A DNA stretch of 64,000 nucleotides from Euglena gracilis (GCA_039621445.1 CP154954.1:17080589-17144588); one strand, 5' to 3'. Numbered from the stretch's first letter, positions 37,200-48,740 are shown. Numbers and translations are program-made. Notes: generated from the letters alone by a model not told the origin.

Positions 37200-37750
37200 G
37201 TGGGGGGGTGCCTGCCTGGGCAGGCACTCCAAGGCACAAAAATCAACCCCCCCGGGGGGGGGGTAGGGCACACGTCCAAAAGTGCCCTAGCACAGACCCG
37301 GTGCCGAAGGCGCCAGGGAGCCAAAAATGGCCTATTTTCAAAGGAATGTGCCTGGGCACAGCCGAAATCCGACCCCCCCCCCCCGACATCCGACCTGGGG
37401 TAGTGCCTGCCTGGGCAGGCACTCATAGGCACTCCGGACCCCCCCCCCCTCCCCCCGGGGTTGGTAAAGAACGGCCTGGTCCTGGGGTGGTGGAGGAAAG
37501 TGGTAGGAGGGGGAGCTGGTTGTTGGGTCGTGTGGCTGTCAAAGTCGGCTGGTGTGTAACTGGAGGCCCCACCGACCTTTGCCCCTGCCGTCTTGTCCTC
37601 TGGCTTTTTGCCTAGTGGTCGGCGGTCCTGTTGGTGGCTGGGATGGTCGGACCGGGGATTTTTCAAAGTTTGTGGGGGGGGGTGGGGAAGGTTTGGTTGG
37701 TGGGTGGTCCCTTTTTGTCTATGTGTGTTTGTGGTGTCCCTTTCTGTCTA
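37200..37750. other. C-rich palindromic unique sequence
   Basis: GTGCCTGCCTGGGCAGGCAC occurs at 37208 and 37402, each able to form a hairpin, and the same motif recurs at about 52950. No gene recognised. Confidence 0.5.
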
Positions 37751-37754
37751 TTTG

Positions 37755-37760
37755 TGCGCA

Positions 37761-37794
<34 letters not shown>
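37755..37794. repeat. (GT)n microsatellite
   Basis: An uninterrupted GT run of about 30 bp within a GT-rich zone. Confidence 0.95.
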
Positions 37795-37796
<2 letters not shown>

Positions 37797-38185
37797 ATTT
37801 TGTGTGTGCCTGTCTGGCAGTCTTTCTGTTTCTGTGTGTGTTGCCGGCGAGCCAAGTTGCTGCCCCAAAGTGCCCCACTTGCTTTGCAGACGCACTGTCC
37901 CTGACACAGGTTCCAGGTTTCTCCCTGAGCTGTCGGTTTCACATCCCTTCCTGGCCACATAATCAGGACCACAGGGGTCCAGACCGACTATACTCCCCAT
38001 TGTACCCCCCCACATGCCCGGTGACCCCCCACTTTTGACCAATGGATGGGTCTGCCTGCGCATGGGTGCCTGCACGTTGGCCCATGTTTATCCATTGGGG
38101 ATGCCGACACACCATATGTATCACACCTTCTTTCAATGCCTGACTTTTTTGTCACTTTTTTTTTTAAAAAAAAGGTGACAAAACA

Positions 38186-38904
38186 ATGCAAGAGACAAAT
38201 AATAGCAGGAAATCAAATTTTCAATGCCATTACTTTTCCAGTCAACTTTCATCGAAAGACACATGGTTGCGCACGGTGTGCCTCACACACCGTGTGTTGG
38301 CATCCCAATTTCTTCATGATTTGTTTAACATGGGAGACCCCGGACAGTGGTTTGTGGTTGATGGGATGAATGGGGGCCAACAGAAGTGGCGTTCCCATAA
38401 GAACCCAGACACATTTTCCGCCAGCACAAAAACCACAGGCGCAATTGTGAAAGCGGTTCTTGTTGGGGATGGTTGATGCTGATCCTGACGGTATCCAACC
38501 CACTCCCCCCCCAGCACTCTTCCTTTCTGGCCACTGTTTGTGGCGGTGCCATCGTCTGACCACCCATTGCGGTGGGATTTTGGCCAAGAAGGCCTCCAGA
38601 CCACCGGCGGCAACGTTCTGTGCGAATGAATGCAGAAATGGCCCCCACAATGAGACGGAAACCCCGATTTGGGACGGCGTGTGTGGGTTGGGGAGAGGCT
38701 GGCAACCAGGCACGAGGGGTTTATTTTTTTTACCAGGAGTGCCAGCCGACTGGTTTGATTGTTCCAATGTGGCTTTTCCCGGAACTGGAGCCCTCCAAAG
38801 TTTTTGCTGTGGTTGTCTATGATTACCCCGAATTTATTACGTATTGTGGGCATGCACAGAATCCACCAGCACTGCCGCATGGTTTGTCTGCAGTTTCCCA
38901 TTGA
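38186..38904 (+). other. Coding-like region, frame unresolved
   Basis: Long frames are open on both strands. On the plus strand one frame has HRVLASQFLHDLFNMGDPGQ (38274 onward), and another near the end has LEPSKVFAVVVYDYPEFITY (38785 onward). On the minus strand 38767-38249 and 38901-38314 are also open. Without splice signals linking the frames or a family match, the strand cannot be chosen. Confidence 0.2.
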
Positions 38905-39205
38905 TGTCTGTATTTGGAGGTTTTGTGCCTTTCTTTGTTTTATTTTCAGTGATTCATAAAAACACTGAATATTTATATGGTTAAATGCTTTCCTGCTCCA
39001 GTGACTGGACTCCTTTTAAGAGTTGGTATTGAAAACCTGATTTCAATATTCCTCCAGCAATGCCCTCTTGCAAACATAGCCAAGGTGTCCTTGTAAACCC
39101 AATCAAAAATCCTGATCTTTGATGACCCATGGTAGTTCTGCTGCATCATACACCATGGTATCGTGGTGCCATATAATGGACAGCACAAGTTGACTCTCCA
39201 AGCAC

Positions 39206-39532
39206 CGGGGCAGTCTTTAAGGGACGGGGAATTTTATTTTATTTCTCAAGGACCACCCCTCCTCTAAAGGCTAAAGGGCCGACCAAGGTCCAGTCTGGGC
39301 CTTGAATGAGGTCGAAAACCAAAAAGTTGAAAATTGCGTTTTTTGGTGTTTTGGCTGGTTTGGCAAAGGTCTAAAGATGCCAGAGACCAATTAAAAAATG
39401 TTTTCCCAATGGTGTCCACCTGTTTTCGCCGAAAATGCTAAATGCCTGTCCATTTTTTTTCCTGTGTTTTTTTTTTAGCTGCATGTGTTGGGACAGCAGA
39501 GTTGGTTTTTTTTTTATTTCCTTCAGGCCCTG
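39206..39532 (+). mobile_element. Family H1 MITE, copy with diverged ends
   Basis: Starts CGGGGCAGTCTTTAAGGGAC and ends TCAGGCCCTG. Flanks CCAAGCAC and ACAAGCAT match at 6 of 8 positions. Internal motifs GTTGAAAATTGCGTTTTTTG, TCTAAAGATGCCAGAGACC and CTGTTTTCGCCGAAAATGC are shared with copies at 40.6 and 24.7 kb. Length 327 bp. Confidence 0.75.
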
Positions 39533-39535
39533 ACA

Positions 39536-40628
39536 AGCATTTGTGCCATTTACTCTCTTTGAGTGGATAGTTATTACAAACGAGCACGCAAGAGTTCTCG
39601 GAGGGACTTTGTGGGCAGGGGCTGGTTCATCGCAAACCGCCATGTCCTCCTTTTTTCGACCCTGGTGACCTTAGTCTCATTTTACTCCACTGTGGCCTCA
39701 CCACAGGTGGAGGTCCCCGTGTGGGGACGCACCGGTATGCACGTGTTGGGGATGCAATTGGGGGTGCACCAAAGGTATGTCTGGTCCGCAGGGCTGTGCG
39801 GGAATCCCCGAAACCCTGTGGATGGTGAGTGGGGTACCCCCACCCCTTCCCATATTTCGAAGGGGCGATTTTTGAGGGATACCCACACTTTTAAAAGAAA
39901 TCTCTCGGAGGGATTCTGCCGAGATAACGCCCACAACACGATGGGCAATGCATTGTTTTCGTCAGAGCTATTGGACACACACCATTGCTTACCGACTCCT
40001 GACGGTCGCCTCAATAGTATCATTTGACAACCCTCATTTTTTTTGGCCAAAATGCTTTAAAATACTAGAAACCCTAAAAAATTTATTCGGGCAAAATGAA
40101 ATTCACCCGAGCAAAAATGACGTCGCAAAAATCTCCGTTAACAAAAGCCCAACCCCAGAGAAAAAAACGATTCCTGGCATCGCAGGAACATTTCTGTCCC
40201 TCCCAACCCCCCAAAATGAGGCTTTTTCTTCTTCTTCAAGTTTTCGACCCCGTTTGATGCCGAGTGGGCCCTGGGACAAACCTTGAAAACAGAACCTTAA
40301 AAACAACTGTCAGAAACCTAATAAAAAGCAGTGAAAATGTCTTAAAAACCTTTGAATCCTTGCCGTCGAAAATTCCTTCGGTGCTGAATGGAAATTTTGC
40401 GGGGGGAGTGGGTGGTCCTATTCTTTGAAGGGTTTCCTCTCTCTCTATTTTCGGCGAAACACTGAAAAATTTTGGCCCCAAAATCGACACCCTAAGAGCC
40501 CCGAGAGCAGGTCCCCCGCCCCCCAAAGGGTGGAGGGTTGGGTGGGGGCCAACCCCCTCCTTCGGGTCCCTGCTTCTTTGCCCCCACAGCCAGCGGCCTG
40601 CTTTGGCCGACCGCCCTTCAGGCCACAG
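39536..40628. other. Unique sequence plus a reversed H1-like fragment
   Basis: Open frames 39563-40027 (+) and 40050-39682 (-) overlap, and neither is supported. Around 40150-40190 the motif GATTCCTGGCATC is the reverse complement of the H1 motif, suggesting an old inverted H1 fragment. Confidence 0.35.
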
Positions 40629-40934
40629 CAGGGCAGTCTTTAAGGGACAGGAAAGTTTTTTATTTCCTTAAGAGCCGCCCCCCCCCCCCCTTTCGGCCAA
40701 AGGGCCGGCCAAGGGCCAGACTGGGATTTGAACAGGTGCAGAAATTTAACAGTCGGAAATAACAGTTTTTGATGATTTGGGTGGATGGACGATGGTCCAA
40801 GGGTGCCAGGAATCAATTTTTTTCCCGATGTCGACCTGTTCTCGCCGAAAAATGCCAAAATTTCTTCTTGTGCATTTTTTACTGAGTGTGCTGGGACAGC
40901 GAAGTTGTTTTTCATTTGCTTAAGAACCGCCCTG
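40629..40934 (+). mobile_element. Family H1 MITE, perfect 8-bp duplication
   Basis: Starts CAGGGCAGTC and ends GAACCGCCCTG. Flanked by GGCCACAG at 40621-40628 and 40935-40942. The 306-bp element has CTGTTCTCGCCGAAAAATGC and GATGGTCCAAGGGTGCCAGG inside and no open frame of its own. Confidence 0.9.
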
Positions 40935-41194
40935 GGCCACAGAGGCCGGTACAACTGGCGCCCAGCCCCTCGTATTGCGCCAACGAAGGGGGCTCCGCAC
41001 CCGTCAGAGGCCCCCCGTACTCCTCAACGGATGGTTCTCGGCGATGGGCGGCGGCCTCTCTTTGAGGGCCGGTGGCGTCCTTCGCCGGGAACCGTCATGG
41101 GGCCTATTTTTATGCGACTGCAAAACGACTGCTTTTCCCCCGAGCTGTGTACCTCCCCCCTTGTGTCGTTGACTCAGGGTGCCATTGACACCTC

Positions 41195-41808
41195 CGTGTC
41201 AACGGCATTTTCTGGAACATAAATTTTATTTGCGCTGGCCTCGGTTTAGGAGGAAATTCAGCCAAACCACTTCAAAATTGTGTCGGATCTGCTTCCCAGG
41301 CATGGCCTCGAGTGCTTTCCCCGATGAATTTGGTGATTTGGTGCAGTCTTAGTGGTCGGCAGCCTCCAACTCAAGGGCCCCCCGGGGGGGGGGGGGGGGG
41401 CTTTAGTTGGATGGGGGGGGGGGGGAATTTTTTTTAGCGTTATTGAAGGAATAGGGTTAGGGTTACGACTTAGGGTTAGGGTTAGGCCAAACTTATAGAT
41501 TAGTGTTAGGTGCACAAGTTAGGCCTGAAGCTAGGCCAAATTCGTAACCCTAACCCTACTCCATCATTAACGCAATTTTTTTTTGCTGCCCCCGAATCCA
41601 ACTAAAGCCCCCTCCCCTGGGGCCCTTTAGTTGGAGGCTGCCAAGTGGTCAATGATACAGTGTGGAGGCCGATTGATGCTGGTCTGGTCTGTTTTTTTTC
41701 TCTCTCCAATGCTACCGTGCCGTTGAGACAGCGTGTCTTTGACCCCCCCCCCCGTGCCAACGACACTTTCCTGGAACATTGGCGTGCCAACGACAAGGGG
41801 GGGGGGTG
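41195..41808 (+). repeat. 322-bp dispersed repeat, copy interrupted by an H4 element
   Basis: Same repeat as 35539-35860. Its two halves (41195-41357 and 41651-41808) are separated by the H4 element and one copy of the target duplication. Confidence 0.85.
41358..41642. mobile_element. Family H4 foldback MITE with telomere-like core, copy 1
   Basis: Ends GGCAGCCTCCAACT and AGTTGGAGGCTGCC are inverted. Flanks TAGTGGTC and AAGTGGTC match at 7 of 8. The 285-bp body folds back nearly end to end: the left half holds AATAGGGTTAGGGTT, the right half AACCCTAACCCTACTCC. No coding capacity. The paralogous site at 35.7 kb is empty, which confirms insertion. Confidence 0.9.
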
Positions 41809-41841
41809 TGGGTGCGGTGTGGGTATGTTAGCCGGTCTGAA

Positions 41842-41905
41842 GTTTCTATGCTGATACTCGATGCACCTCGTTCCCATTTGTTCAAGGAAAAGCAGCCTGG
41901 CTGCA
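41842..41905 (+). pseudogene. Fragment resembling a pogo/Tigger DDE transposase
   Basis: The frame reads VSMLILDAPRSHLFKEKQPG. Known: pogo-type DDE_1 transposases carry a second catalytic Asp in a strand of the form LLILDxxxxHL, followed by an xKEK helix. Only this segment matches; the expected IPGGxTSxLQP stretch is not seen downstream. Probably a remnant, and chance resemblance is possible. Confidence 0.25.
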
Positions 41906-42019
41906 ACATCACTCCCCGCTCCGTTTTCCCCCCCTTCAGGTCCACAGGCTTCTTGGTGTGTTGGGCGCCTTTTGCAATGAGGCATGCACGCTGTGTTGTT
42001 GGGCATCATGGAAGGCAGG

Positions 42020-42380
42020 GCACAAAGTTAACCCCAGGTTAGGCCCAAAGGTTGGCCCAAAGTTAGGCCCAAAGTTAGGCCCAAACTAATTCCCAAACTT
42101 ACCTGAATCCTAAATTTGAGCCCTATTCTGAGGGCCAACCTTGATCCTAACCCTATCCCATAACTTTACACCCCATTCTTTTTTTGGAAACTTGGCCCTG
42201 ACTTTGGGTCTACTTTGGTTTGGCTGGCCTGATGGTTTGACCTAACTTTGGGCCTAACTTTGGGCTAAACTTTGGGTCTAACTTGGCTTACTTGGGCCTA
42301 ACTGTGGGGTTGACTTAGAGCCCAACTTTGGACATAATTTAAGGCTCAAGTTTGGGCCTGACGTTGGACCAAACTTCGAT
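42020..42380. repeat. Foldback of degenerate telomere-like repeats
   Basis: Left side AGGTTAGGCCCAAAGGTTGG, then several AAAGTTAGGCCCAAA. Right side (42235-42330) ACCTAACTTTGGGCCTAACT and related units in the opposite sense. Together they form a long imperfect hairpin. Confidence 0.7.
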
Positions 42381-42693
42381 AAGTTTTTTTCATCTGATCC
42401 CCAACCTATTCCCAAATAATAGCCCCAAATTTTATACCTGCTTTGAGGATGAAAATGGCGAAGACAACAACAACAGAAGTGGGACCCCACCCCCTGGTTT
42501 TTCTTGTGGGACCCCCTCGGGAGGACATAAGTCAAAGGCTGCCCATCAAAAATGAGAGATTAAAAAAAATATTGAGGCAAGATGCAGGTCCCAAGCGGGC
42601 AAACATGAAACATCAGGTGGGCGGTAGCTGTGGGAGTGCCTAACGCCATTTTACGCAATTGAGCATTTTTAGGCGATTCCAGAATGTTCTTCT

Positions 42694-43341
42694 TTGCAAG
42701 CTTCTGGACGTCTTCATCGTTGCTTGGTAGTCGCAGTTGCACTGTCCACTGACCCCCCCCCCCCATGTGCTTGCTTATTTATGAACCACGTTCGAATCGT
42801 CTGCCGCCTTTTGTTCTCCATTGCTTTCATAACAGCTGGCTGGTATGTCTGCAGACCAGACCTGACCACCACACCACACCCCCAAAGGGTTCGCGGCATG
42901 TCCTTCAGGAAAGGATTTTTGTCAACGTGGCCAAGCACCGATCACGCCTTTGAGCTGCTTGACAGTTCCCTTGCCATCTGCACAACGGATCTTCGTTCTA
43001 TGTTCCCCAGTGTGTTTCCACCCGTCTGTCTCCTCATCAGCCTGGGAGCTCTGACATTCCGGGAACAACCAGGTTTTTTTTGGTGCTTTCAGCCTCGCAC
43101 CATTGTTTCAACTCTGAAGCAGGAGGGGAAAATGGGCGACAGCCCCATGTCCAGACACACAGCGGAAAGCAAAGCGATGATGTCCAAGATCGTTGGAGAG
43201 GGAGAAGGGGAACAGCAAGGCAGCCTGCGAAATTGTGTTGGGACGGTAGCAACGCCAACTTCCTTCCCAAAATTGTCTTGGCATCTCGGCAACCACCGGC
43301 AGCATATCCACATTCCATATTTTTTTCTTCAAAGGCAGTAG
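42694..43341 (+). CDS. Open frame of 215 codons, unknown product
   Basis: The longest single plus frame outside low-complexity sequence in this part. It includes a C run (42752-42763) and then a stretch of mixed composition, including SFRKGFLSTWPSTDHAFELL and LKQEGKMGDSPMSRHTAESK. An acceptor-like GGTGCTTTCAG ends at 43092 inside the frame, so exons may be shorter. Several minus-strand frames overlap. No family recognised. Confidence 0.25.
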   Translation: MQASGRLHRCLVVAVALSTDPPPPCACLFMNHVRIVCRLLFSIAFITAGWYVCRPDLTTTPHPQRVRGMSFRKGFLSTWPSTDHAFELLDSSLAICTTDLRSMFPSVFPPVCLLISLGALTFREQPGFFWCFQPRTIVSTLKQEGKMGDSPMSRHTAESKAMMSKIVGEGEGEQQGSLRNCVGTVATPTSFPKLSWHLGNHRQHIHIPYFFLQRQ

Positions 43342-43454
43342 TTAACTACTGCAGGCTTTAACTACTGCCCCCCCTCTCCCCCAGGCGGCAGTAGTTAAAT
43401 GAGGGGAGGTCCACCTTCTTGAACGCAAGCTGATGGGGTATCAACGGCAGTAAT

Positions 43455-43670
43455 TTTTAGGGACAGGGTTAGGGTTACGGTTGCCGTTCCAAAGGGCATC
43501 CGGGTTAGGATTTGGCCGAAGTTAGGGAGTTTGGCCGAAATTCGGCCTGAACTCAGGCCTAAAATTTGGCCTAATTTTCGGCCCAACTTGCCCTGAATCC
43601 CAACCCTAACCCAATTTCCCTACCTTACCCTCACCCTAACCCTACCCCTAAACCCTAACCTTATCCCTGG
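43455..43670. repeat. Telomere-like foldback
   Basis: GGGTTAGGGTTACGG on the left and CCCTAACCC, ACCCTCACCCTAACCCTACC on the right, around a GGCCGAA/TTCGGCC core. It follows short GGCAGTAGTTAA palindromes at 43337-43400. Similar in design to family H4 but with different ends. Confidence 0.6.
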
Positions 43671-44051
43671 CCCCTGTTCCATGTGGAGTCGGACTTCCGC
43701 CCTGCACATTTTTCCAGGACGTTTCCGGTGGGAAGTGTGAAAACACATGTGGATTGGGATTTTTTTTTAACGTGGGGGGGCTCCGAACCTCCCCCCTCGT
43801 TAAACTACTGGCCTCCTGCTGAACAACTGGGCCAGCAGTTGAAGGCTGCCAAGATTTTTTCCCCCAAGTCAACACAAACCGTGGTGCCGATGCGTCAGAG
43901 GATCAACACCATAGTGTCGGGGGTTGTGGGCACCAGATTGAACATTCTTGGTGCCCAAATCGTTTTTGAACTTTGTGAGCAGTAAATTGTTGCACAAATG
44001 CCCAAGCTGATCAATACTTTCAGATAGCTATTTCAAAGGCTGCAGCTTCAG

Positions 44052-44819
44052 CAGGGGGGAGATATGCAAGTTGTATAGGATACATTTGCCAGTGCAGATG
44101 CCAAAAAGAAATCAGAGAGAAAATATGCAAAATAAAAATGCAAAAATGTGACTTTCCAAAAAATTTTCATTATGCAAAAAAATGCAAATTCAGAAGCATT
44201 GAAGCGCACCCCAGCTTCCACTTTTTTTGGCAGAATGTGAACAGATGGACTGTTGTTTATTGGGTGGACGACGTAATGGGGGAGAGGATACTTTTCCCCC
44301 CAAACACACCCCCCCCAGCAATAGCTGCACATTTACATGTCCCAATGACCGTCCCCCCAAACTTTTTTTGGCTAAAGAAAAGTGGCCCCTCCCACAGCCG
44401 GCCATGGGAGGTTTCATTGTTGAGCCATGGAAAGTTTTGATTTATGGGGGCAGAGCAGACATCCAACGTTGCTTTCAATTTTCGTATGCCCCAGAACCAG
44501 CCCCTTTGCCCCCACATTGCTTCTTTTTTTTTTGGCCGTTCAGAGTGGATGAACGGATCTTGACCCCTTCACACCGATTGCCCTGACATGCCGACCCGTC
44601 AGTGTAAAAAAGTGGATGCAACTTGGTGAACCAACCACGTCACTTTGCAAGTTTGCACCACATTTTCCTTTGGTGTTGCATTTGAGCTGGTTAAATTTTT
44701 TCAGTCCTCCAGCAGAAAAGGGTACGTCAGAGCTCCAGAAGGAATTTTACACGCAACTGGCATTTTTTTCCATTGCATATTTCGAGGATCCTTGTTGCAT
44801 ATCCCCCCCGTAAATTCAG
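44052..44819 (+). mobile_element. Family T5 element (TGCAT-rich), 768 bp
   Basis: The left end CAGGGGGGAGATATGCAAG and right end TGTTGCATATCCCCCCC are inverted. The left subterminal zone has ATGCAAAA-type repeats. The interior has open frames on both strands (44227-44586 +) without known motifs. No target duplication seen. Confidence 0.55.
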
Positions 44820-44941
44820 CTTATAAACATATTCAGCTTCTGAATGTGCAGCAGTGCAGAATTTTTAGCAATGGCGAGTTTTTTTTTTTTGATATGAACG
44901 GATTGCAGATTGAACCAGGGCCGTCCGATTCCAGATTGATC

Positions 44942-45238
44942 CAGGGCGGTCCATAAGGGACGGGATGTTTCCCGCCTCTTAAGGACCTCCCTTGGGCTTA
45001 AGGGACGACCAAGGGACCAATGGACAACCAAGGGCCATCAAAAATTAATTTATTAAAGCTAAAAACGCATTTTTGACAAGTTGGGTGGATGGAGAATGGT
45101 GTGAAGGTGCCAGAAATCACCCCCCCCCCTTCGAAATTTTTTTTTTGTCGAAACATGGCCATTTTCTGGACCATTTCCTGTGGATTTTTCATTGAATCTG
45201 CTGGGACGGGAATTTTTTTTTGCTTAGGGACCGCCCTT
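44942..45238 (+). mobile_element. Family H1 MITE with 8-bp duplication
   Basis: Starts CAGGGCGGTCC and ends GGGACCGCCCTT. Flanks GATTGATC and GACTGATC match at 7 of 8. Length 297 bp. It sits 95 bp before an AT/CA microsatellite. Confidence 0.85.
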
Positions 45239-45332
45239 GACTGATCATATTTGGCAGCCGTTTTGTATAGCCTGACTGGACGAAAGGAAGCGTGTCGCAG
45301 TTGTGCGCGAGACGCCATGCCCAAATTATATG

Positions 45333-45604
<272 letters not shown>

Positions 45605-45881
45605 GGCAGCCTCCCACTAAACGGCCCCCCCGGGGGGGGCCGGACAGTGGATCAGGGGCGGCAAATTTTTTTTGTGTTAATGATGGAATAGGGTTAAGGG
45701 TTAAGACTTAGGGTTAGGGTTAGGCCTAACTTATGGATTAGGGTTAGGTGCGCAACTTAGGCCTGAAGTTAGGCCGAACTCGCGCACCTAACCCTAATCC
45801 ATCATTAATGCAAATTTTTTTTGCCGCCCCCTAATCCCACTATCCGGCCCCCCGGGGGGGGCCGGATAGTGGGAGGCTGCC
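45605..45881. mobile_element. Family H4 foldback MITE with telomere-like core, copy 2
   Basis: Ends GGCAGCCTCCCACTA and TAGTGGGAGGCTGCC. Flanks ATGTAAGC and ATATAAGC match at 7 of 8. The core has TTAGGGTTAGGGTTAGG on one side and CACCTAACCCTAATCC on the other. Length 277 bp, inserted in the microsatellite. Confidence 0.9.
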
Positions 45882-45959
45882 ATATAAGCATACATATATA
45901 CATATACGCATATGTATATATGTATGCACATGTGTGCTGTCCTCGGTCGTCCCAGGAAA

Positions 45960-47435
45960 TGGGGTTACAATAAAGTGGTTCTTTTGCACCTCTTGCTCAA
46001 CGGTTCAGTCAGCCTTCCTATAACACAAAGTGCCACAAATCCCAGCCCACCTCATCCCAGTATCCCATCAGCGAGCCTTGACCCGCTGATTTTCTGCCAT
46101 CTCTGAGGAAGCTCCCGGGAAGTGTTAGTTCATTTTTCCTCAGTATTTCTGACCCCCACCCCCGTACGTGTGTACCCTGTTTGTGTGCTCTTATAGTGGA
46201 CTTGTAGCAGATATTGAAGGACATTTCTTTCATTTGTGATGAAACAAAGCCTTTTTGGAATTGTGGAATGGGCCTTTTTGGAACGAGGAATCCTTGCTTT
46301 TATTTTGGTAAATCACAACTGGAAGTGTCGCACCTCTTTTAATGGTCACCCACATTGCTGCTTGGTTTACCAGGGAGTGGCGCTCTGATAATGGACGCTC
46401 AGGTGGGGTGCTTTCTCTTTGGAGCCTGCTGTTGCGGTTGCACCTTCCTATTTGTTTTTCGGGGTTAACCCTCTGGGAGGTGAAGGTATGTCCAATGTTG
46501 TTGAATTAAATCGTACAAATGGGCTTCGTCGTCTTTTTTTTTTAACCTTCGGTGCTTTTGTCAATTTCAGCAAACTCAAAATTTGGGTTATGGTAGCGTG
46601 GAAGGTCGGACAGCAGGGAAATTCTGGGACCTATTCAAATTGGTTCATCTTTCCCCTTTTCCAAACCCCAAACGTTCCTGAACTGCCACCGAACTGCAAC
46701 TGAACTGCTATTGAACTGCCACCATCCCTAATGGCATACACACCGGGTTGGCCAGAAAACACATTGAATTCTGGACTGGACGTTCATGCATAGGTTAGGA
46801 AACCCCCTGGCCCACTCCCCCCCCTGGTTGGCGGCTGCAGGGCTGCACAGGAATCCCTGCAACCCGATGGGTGGGGGGGGGCGACCCCCTCCCCCCCTCA
46901 CCATTCCTTCCCTTACAGGCCGGGGCGGGTGTCATAAAGGAACGTACAACAGCCGCCGGTTCTCTTTTCTCCTTCTTTCTGTTGTCCAGCACTGACGTTT
47001 TGCTTTAGAGACTTTCCAGAATGAACAGCGAGAACTGGTATGGAAACTTCCGGCTGTTGTCCCAATGAGATTTCACACCGCGTTCCATGTGCGTTTTGTT
47101 TGCATCCCGGACGAGGTTGTTGAACCTTTGCCATCTGCCCCCTGTGCCCGTCTGAATTTTGGCCGTGACGTATCTCGCGACCAGCCAGATCGGCGGGATT
47201 TTCCTCTTCCGCGTCACTTGGAAGCTGGCGATGCCTCGTCGTACGCTCAATGCCTGGTGCCAAATGCCCTCCCTCCCACTGTACAGTGGCTCGGGACAGG
47301 CAGTCCACCCGTCTGCTGCACACATGGGCTTTGTTGTTTTTGAAAACCCTTTCATTGTGCTCGGAATACAAAATATATAATACAGTCTGGCAAACCGACA
47401 AGTCTGGAAGCCTGTGTGGAAGGGCATCCTCATCC
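45960..47435. other. Unique sequence with undecided open frames
   Basis: From 46913 to 47577 two minus frames (47401-46913 and 47577-47005) and a plus frame (47065-47343) overlap for several hundred bases, all protein-like. No domain recognised. The rest (45960-46900) has short frames only. Confidence 0.25.
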
Positions 47436-47600
47436 TTGGCAGTCCAATGAGGGACGGGATTCTTTTAAGGACCACCGTGCCCAGGGCCGGCCGGTCTGGG
47501 GTTCGAATGCGGTTCAAAATTATAAAACTGAAACAAATTGCATTTTTGGCCGTCTTTGTGAATGGTCGACGGTCCACGGATGCCGGAAATCATCCCCCCC
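47436..47600 (+). mobile_element. Family H1 MITE, left part only
   Basis: GGCAGTCCAATGAGGGACGG start, then H1 internal motifs (GTCGACGGTCCACGGATGCC), cut off where the H3 element begins at 47601. Confidence 0.6.
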
Positions 47601-48209
47601 CAGGGCAGAACGGGAATCGGCCAAACAGCCAGGGTGGTGGTGGTGGGGAGTCGACCCCCCCCCACCCCCTGCATGGTGGGTGGGGGGGGGTCGACCCCCC
47701 CACCACCTCTTCCCGTATTTCCGGGAGCACCAGTTTTTGGACCCGAAAAATTTTTTCCGGCGCTTTCGGCGCGGACGTTTTTTTTTTGGACCCATTTTGG
47801 GACCCGTATAGGGCCCCCCCCAAAGACCCCCAAAACCCCCATTTTTTTCACACCTTCCAAAAATTCAACATTTTCTCAAAATTTTTATTTTGAGAGGTTT
47901 TTGAAGAAAAACATGCCACTGAAAGTCCAAAGAATTTCAAAGAGAAAAAAATGTCAGTAAAATTTGAATGCGCCAAAATTTGGTCCAATTTTTTTTTGAC
48001 ATTCATTTTCTTCACCCAGGTGGGTTGACCCCCCCCACCACAGCATTTTCACCAATTTCGGGAAAACGAGGATTTTGGCCGGAAAATTTTTGATTTTTTT
48101 TTTTGGAAAAATGAACCCAAAATACATGATTTTTTTTGATGGAAACCCACATTTTTTCACAAAAAAATCTCAAAAATTTCAGGGTTAAAATTTGGCAGTT
48201 TTCAGGAGG

Positions 48210-48287
48210 GGGGTTAGGGTTAGGGTTAGGGTTAGGGTTAGGGTTAGGGTTAGGGTTAGGGTTAGGGTTAGGGTTAGGGTTAGGGTC
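48210..48287 (+). repeat. Interstitial (TTAGGG)n tract
   Basis: About 12-13 near-perfect GGGTTA repeats ending GGGTCAGG, continuing as GGTCAGGGTTAGGG at 48741 after the inserted element. Confidence 0.97.
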
Positions 48288-48290
48288 AGG

Positions 48291-48740
48291 CAGGGGGGGG
48301 AAATGCAACTTGCATAATTTGCATTTTTTTGCATAATCGGCTTTTCCCGAAATTTGCATTTTTTGCATTTTTTTGCATTTTTTTGCATAAAATATTTTGC
48401 CCTGGAAAAATTGTTTGTAGTTGGTTGCCATATGTTTGGATTTTTTTGCATATTCTTGCATTTTTTGCATAAAATATTTTGCCCTGGAAAAAATTTTTGT
48501 AGTTGGTTGTCATATGTTTGGATTTTTTTGCATTTTTTTGCATTTTTTTGCATAAAATATTTTGCCCTGGAATTTTTTTTTGATTTCAGGCAGCAAAGCT
48601 CTGTTATATTCCAGCTTTTTCTCAGGGTTTTCATGCAAGTTGCATTTTTTTTGCATTTTTTTGCATTTTTTTTGCATTTTTTTGCATTTTTTTGACTTGC
48701 ATAATTTGAAGGGCCAAGTTGCATTCCCCCCCCCCCCCTG
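48291..48740 (+). mobile_element. Family T5 element inserted in the telomere-type tract
   Basis: Left end CAGGGGGGGGAAATGCAACT; right end AGTTGCATTCCCCC through CCCTG. GGTCAGG is present on both flanks (48284-48290 and 48741-48747), a 7-8 bp duplication. The body is dominated by TTTTTTTGCAT repeats and two copies of AAAATATTTTGCCCTGGAA. Confidence 0.8.

Noticed and set aside
47480-47510. GGGGTTCGAATGCGG resembling a tRNA T-arm
   Set aside because: No acceptor stem or D-arm at the right spacing; it lies inside a MITE fragment. No tRNA or rRNA was seen in the window.
48210-48287. Chromosome end
   Set aside because: The TTAGGG tract is short, internal to a transposon and flanked by complex sequence on both sides, so it is interstitial.
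48185-48724. Lysine/asparagine-rich 179-codon minus frame
   Set aside because: Reads through TTTTTTTGCAT repeats and the TTAGGG tract. Substitutions against the 32.7-kb copy are not biased to third positions.
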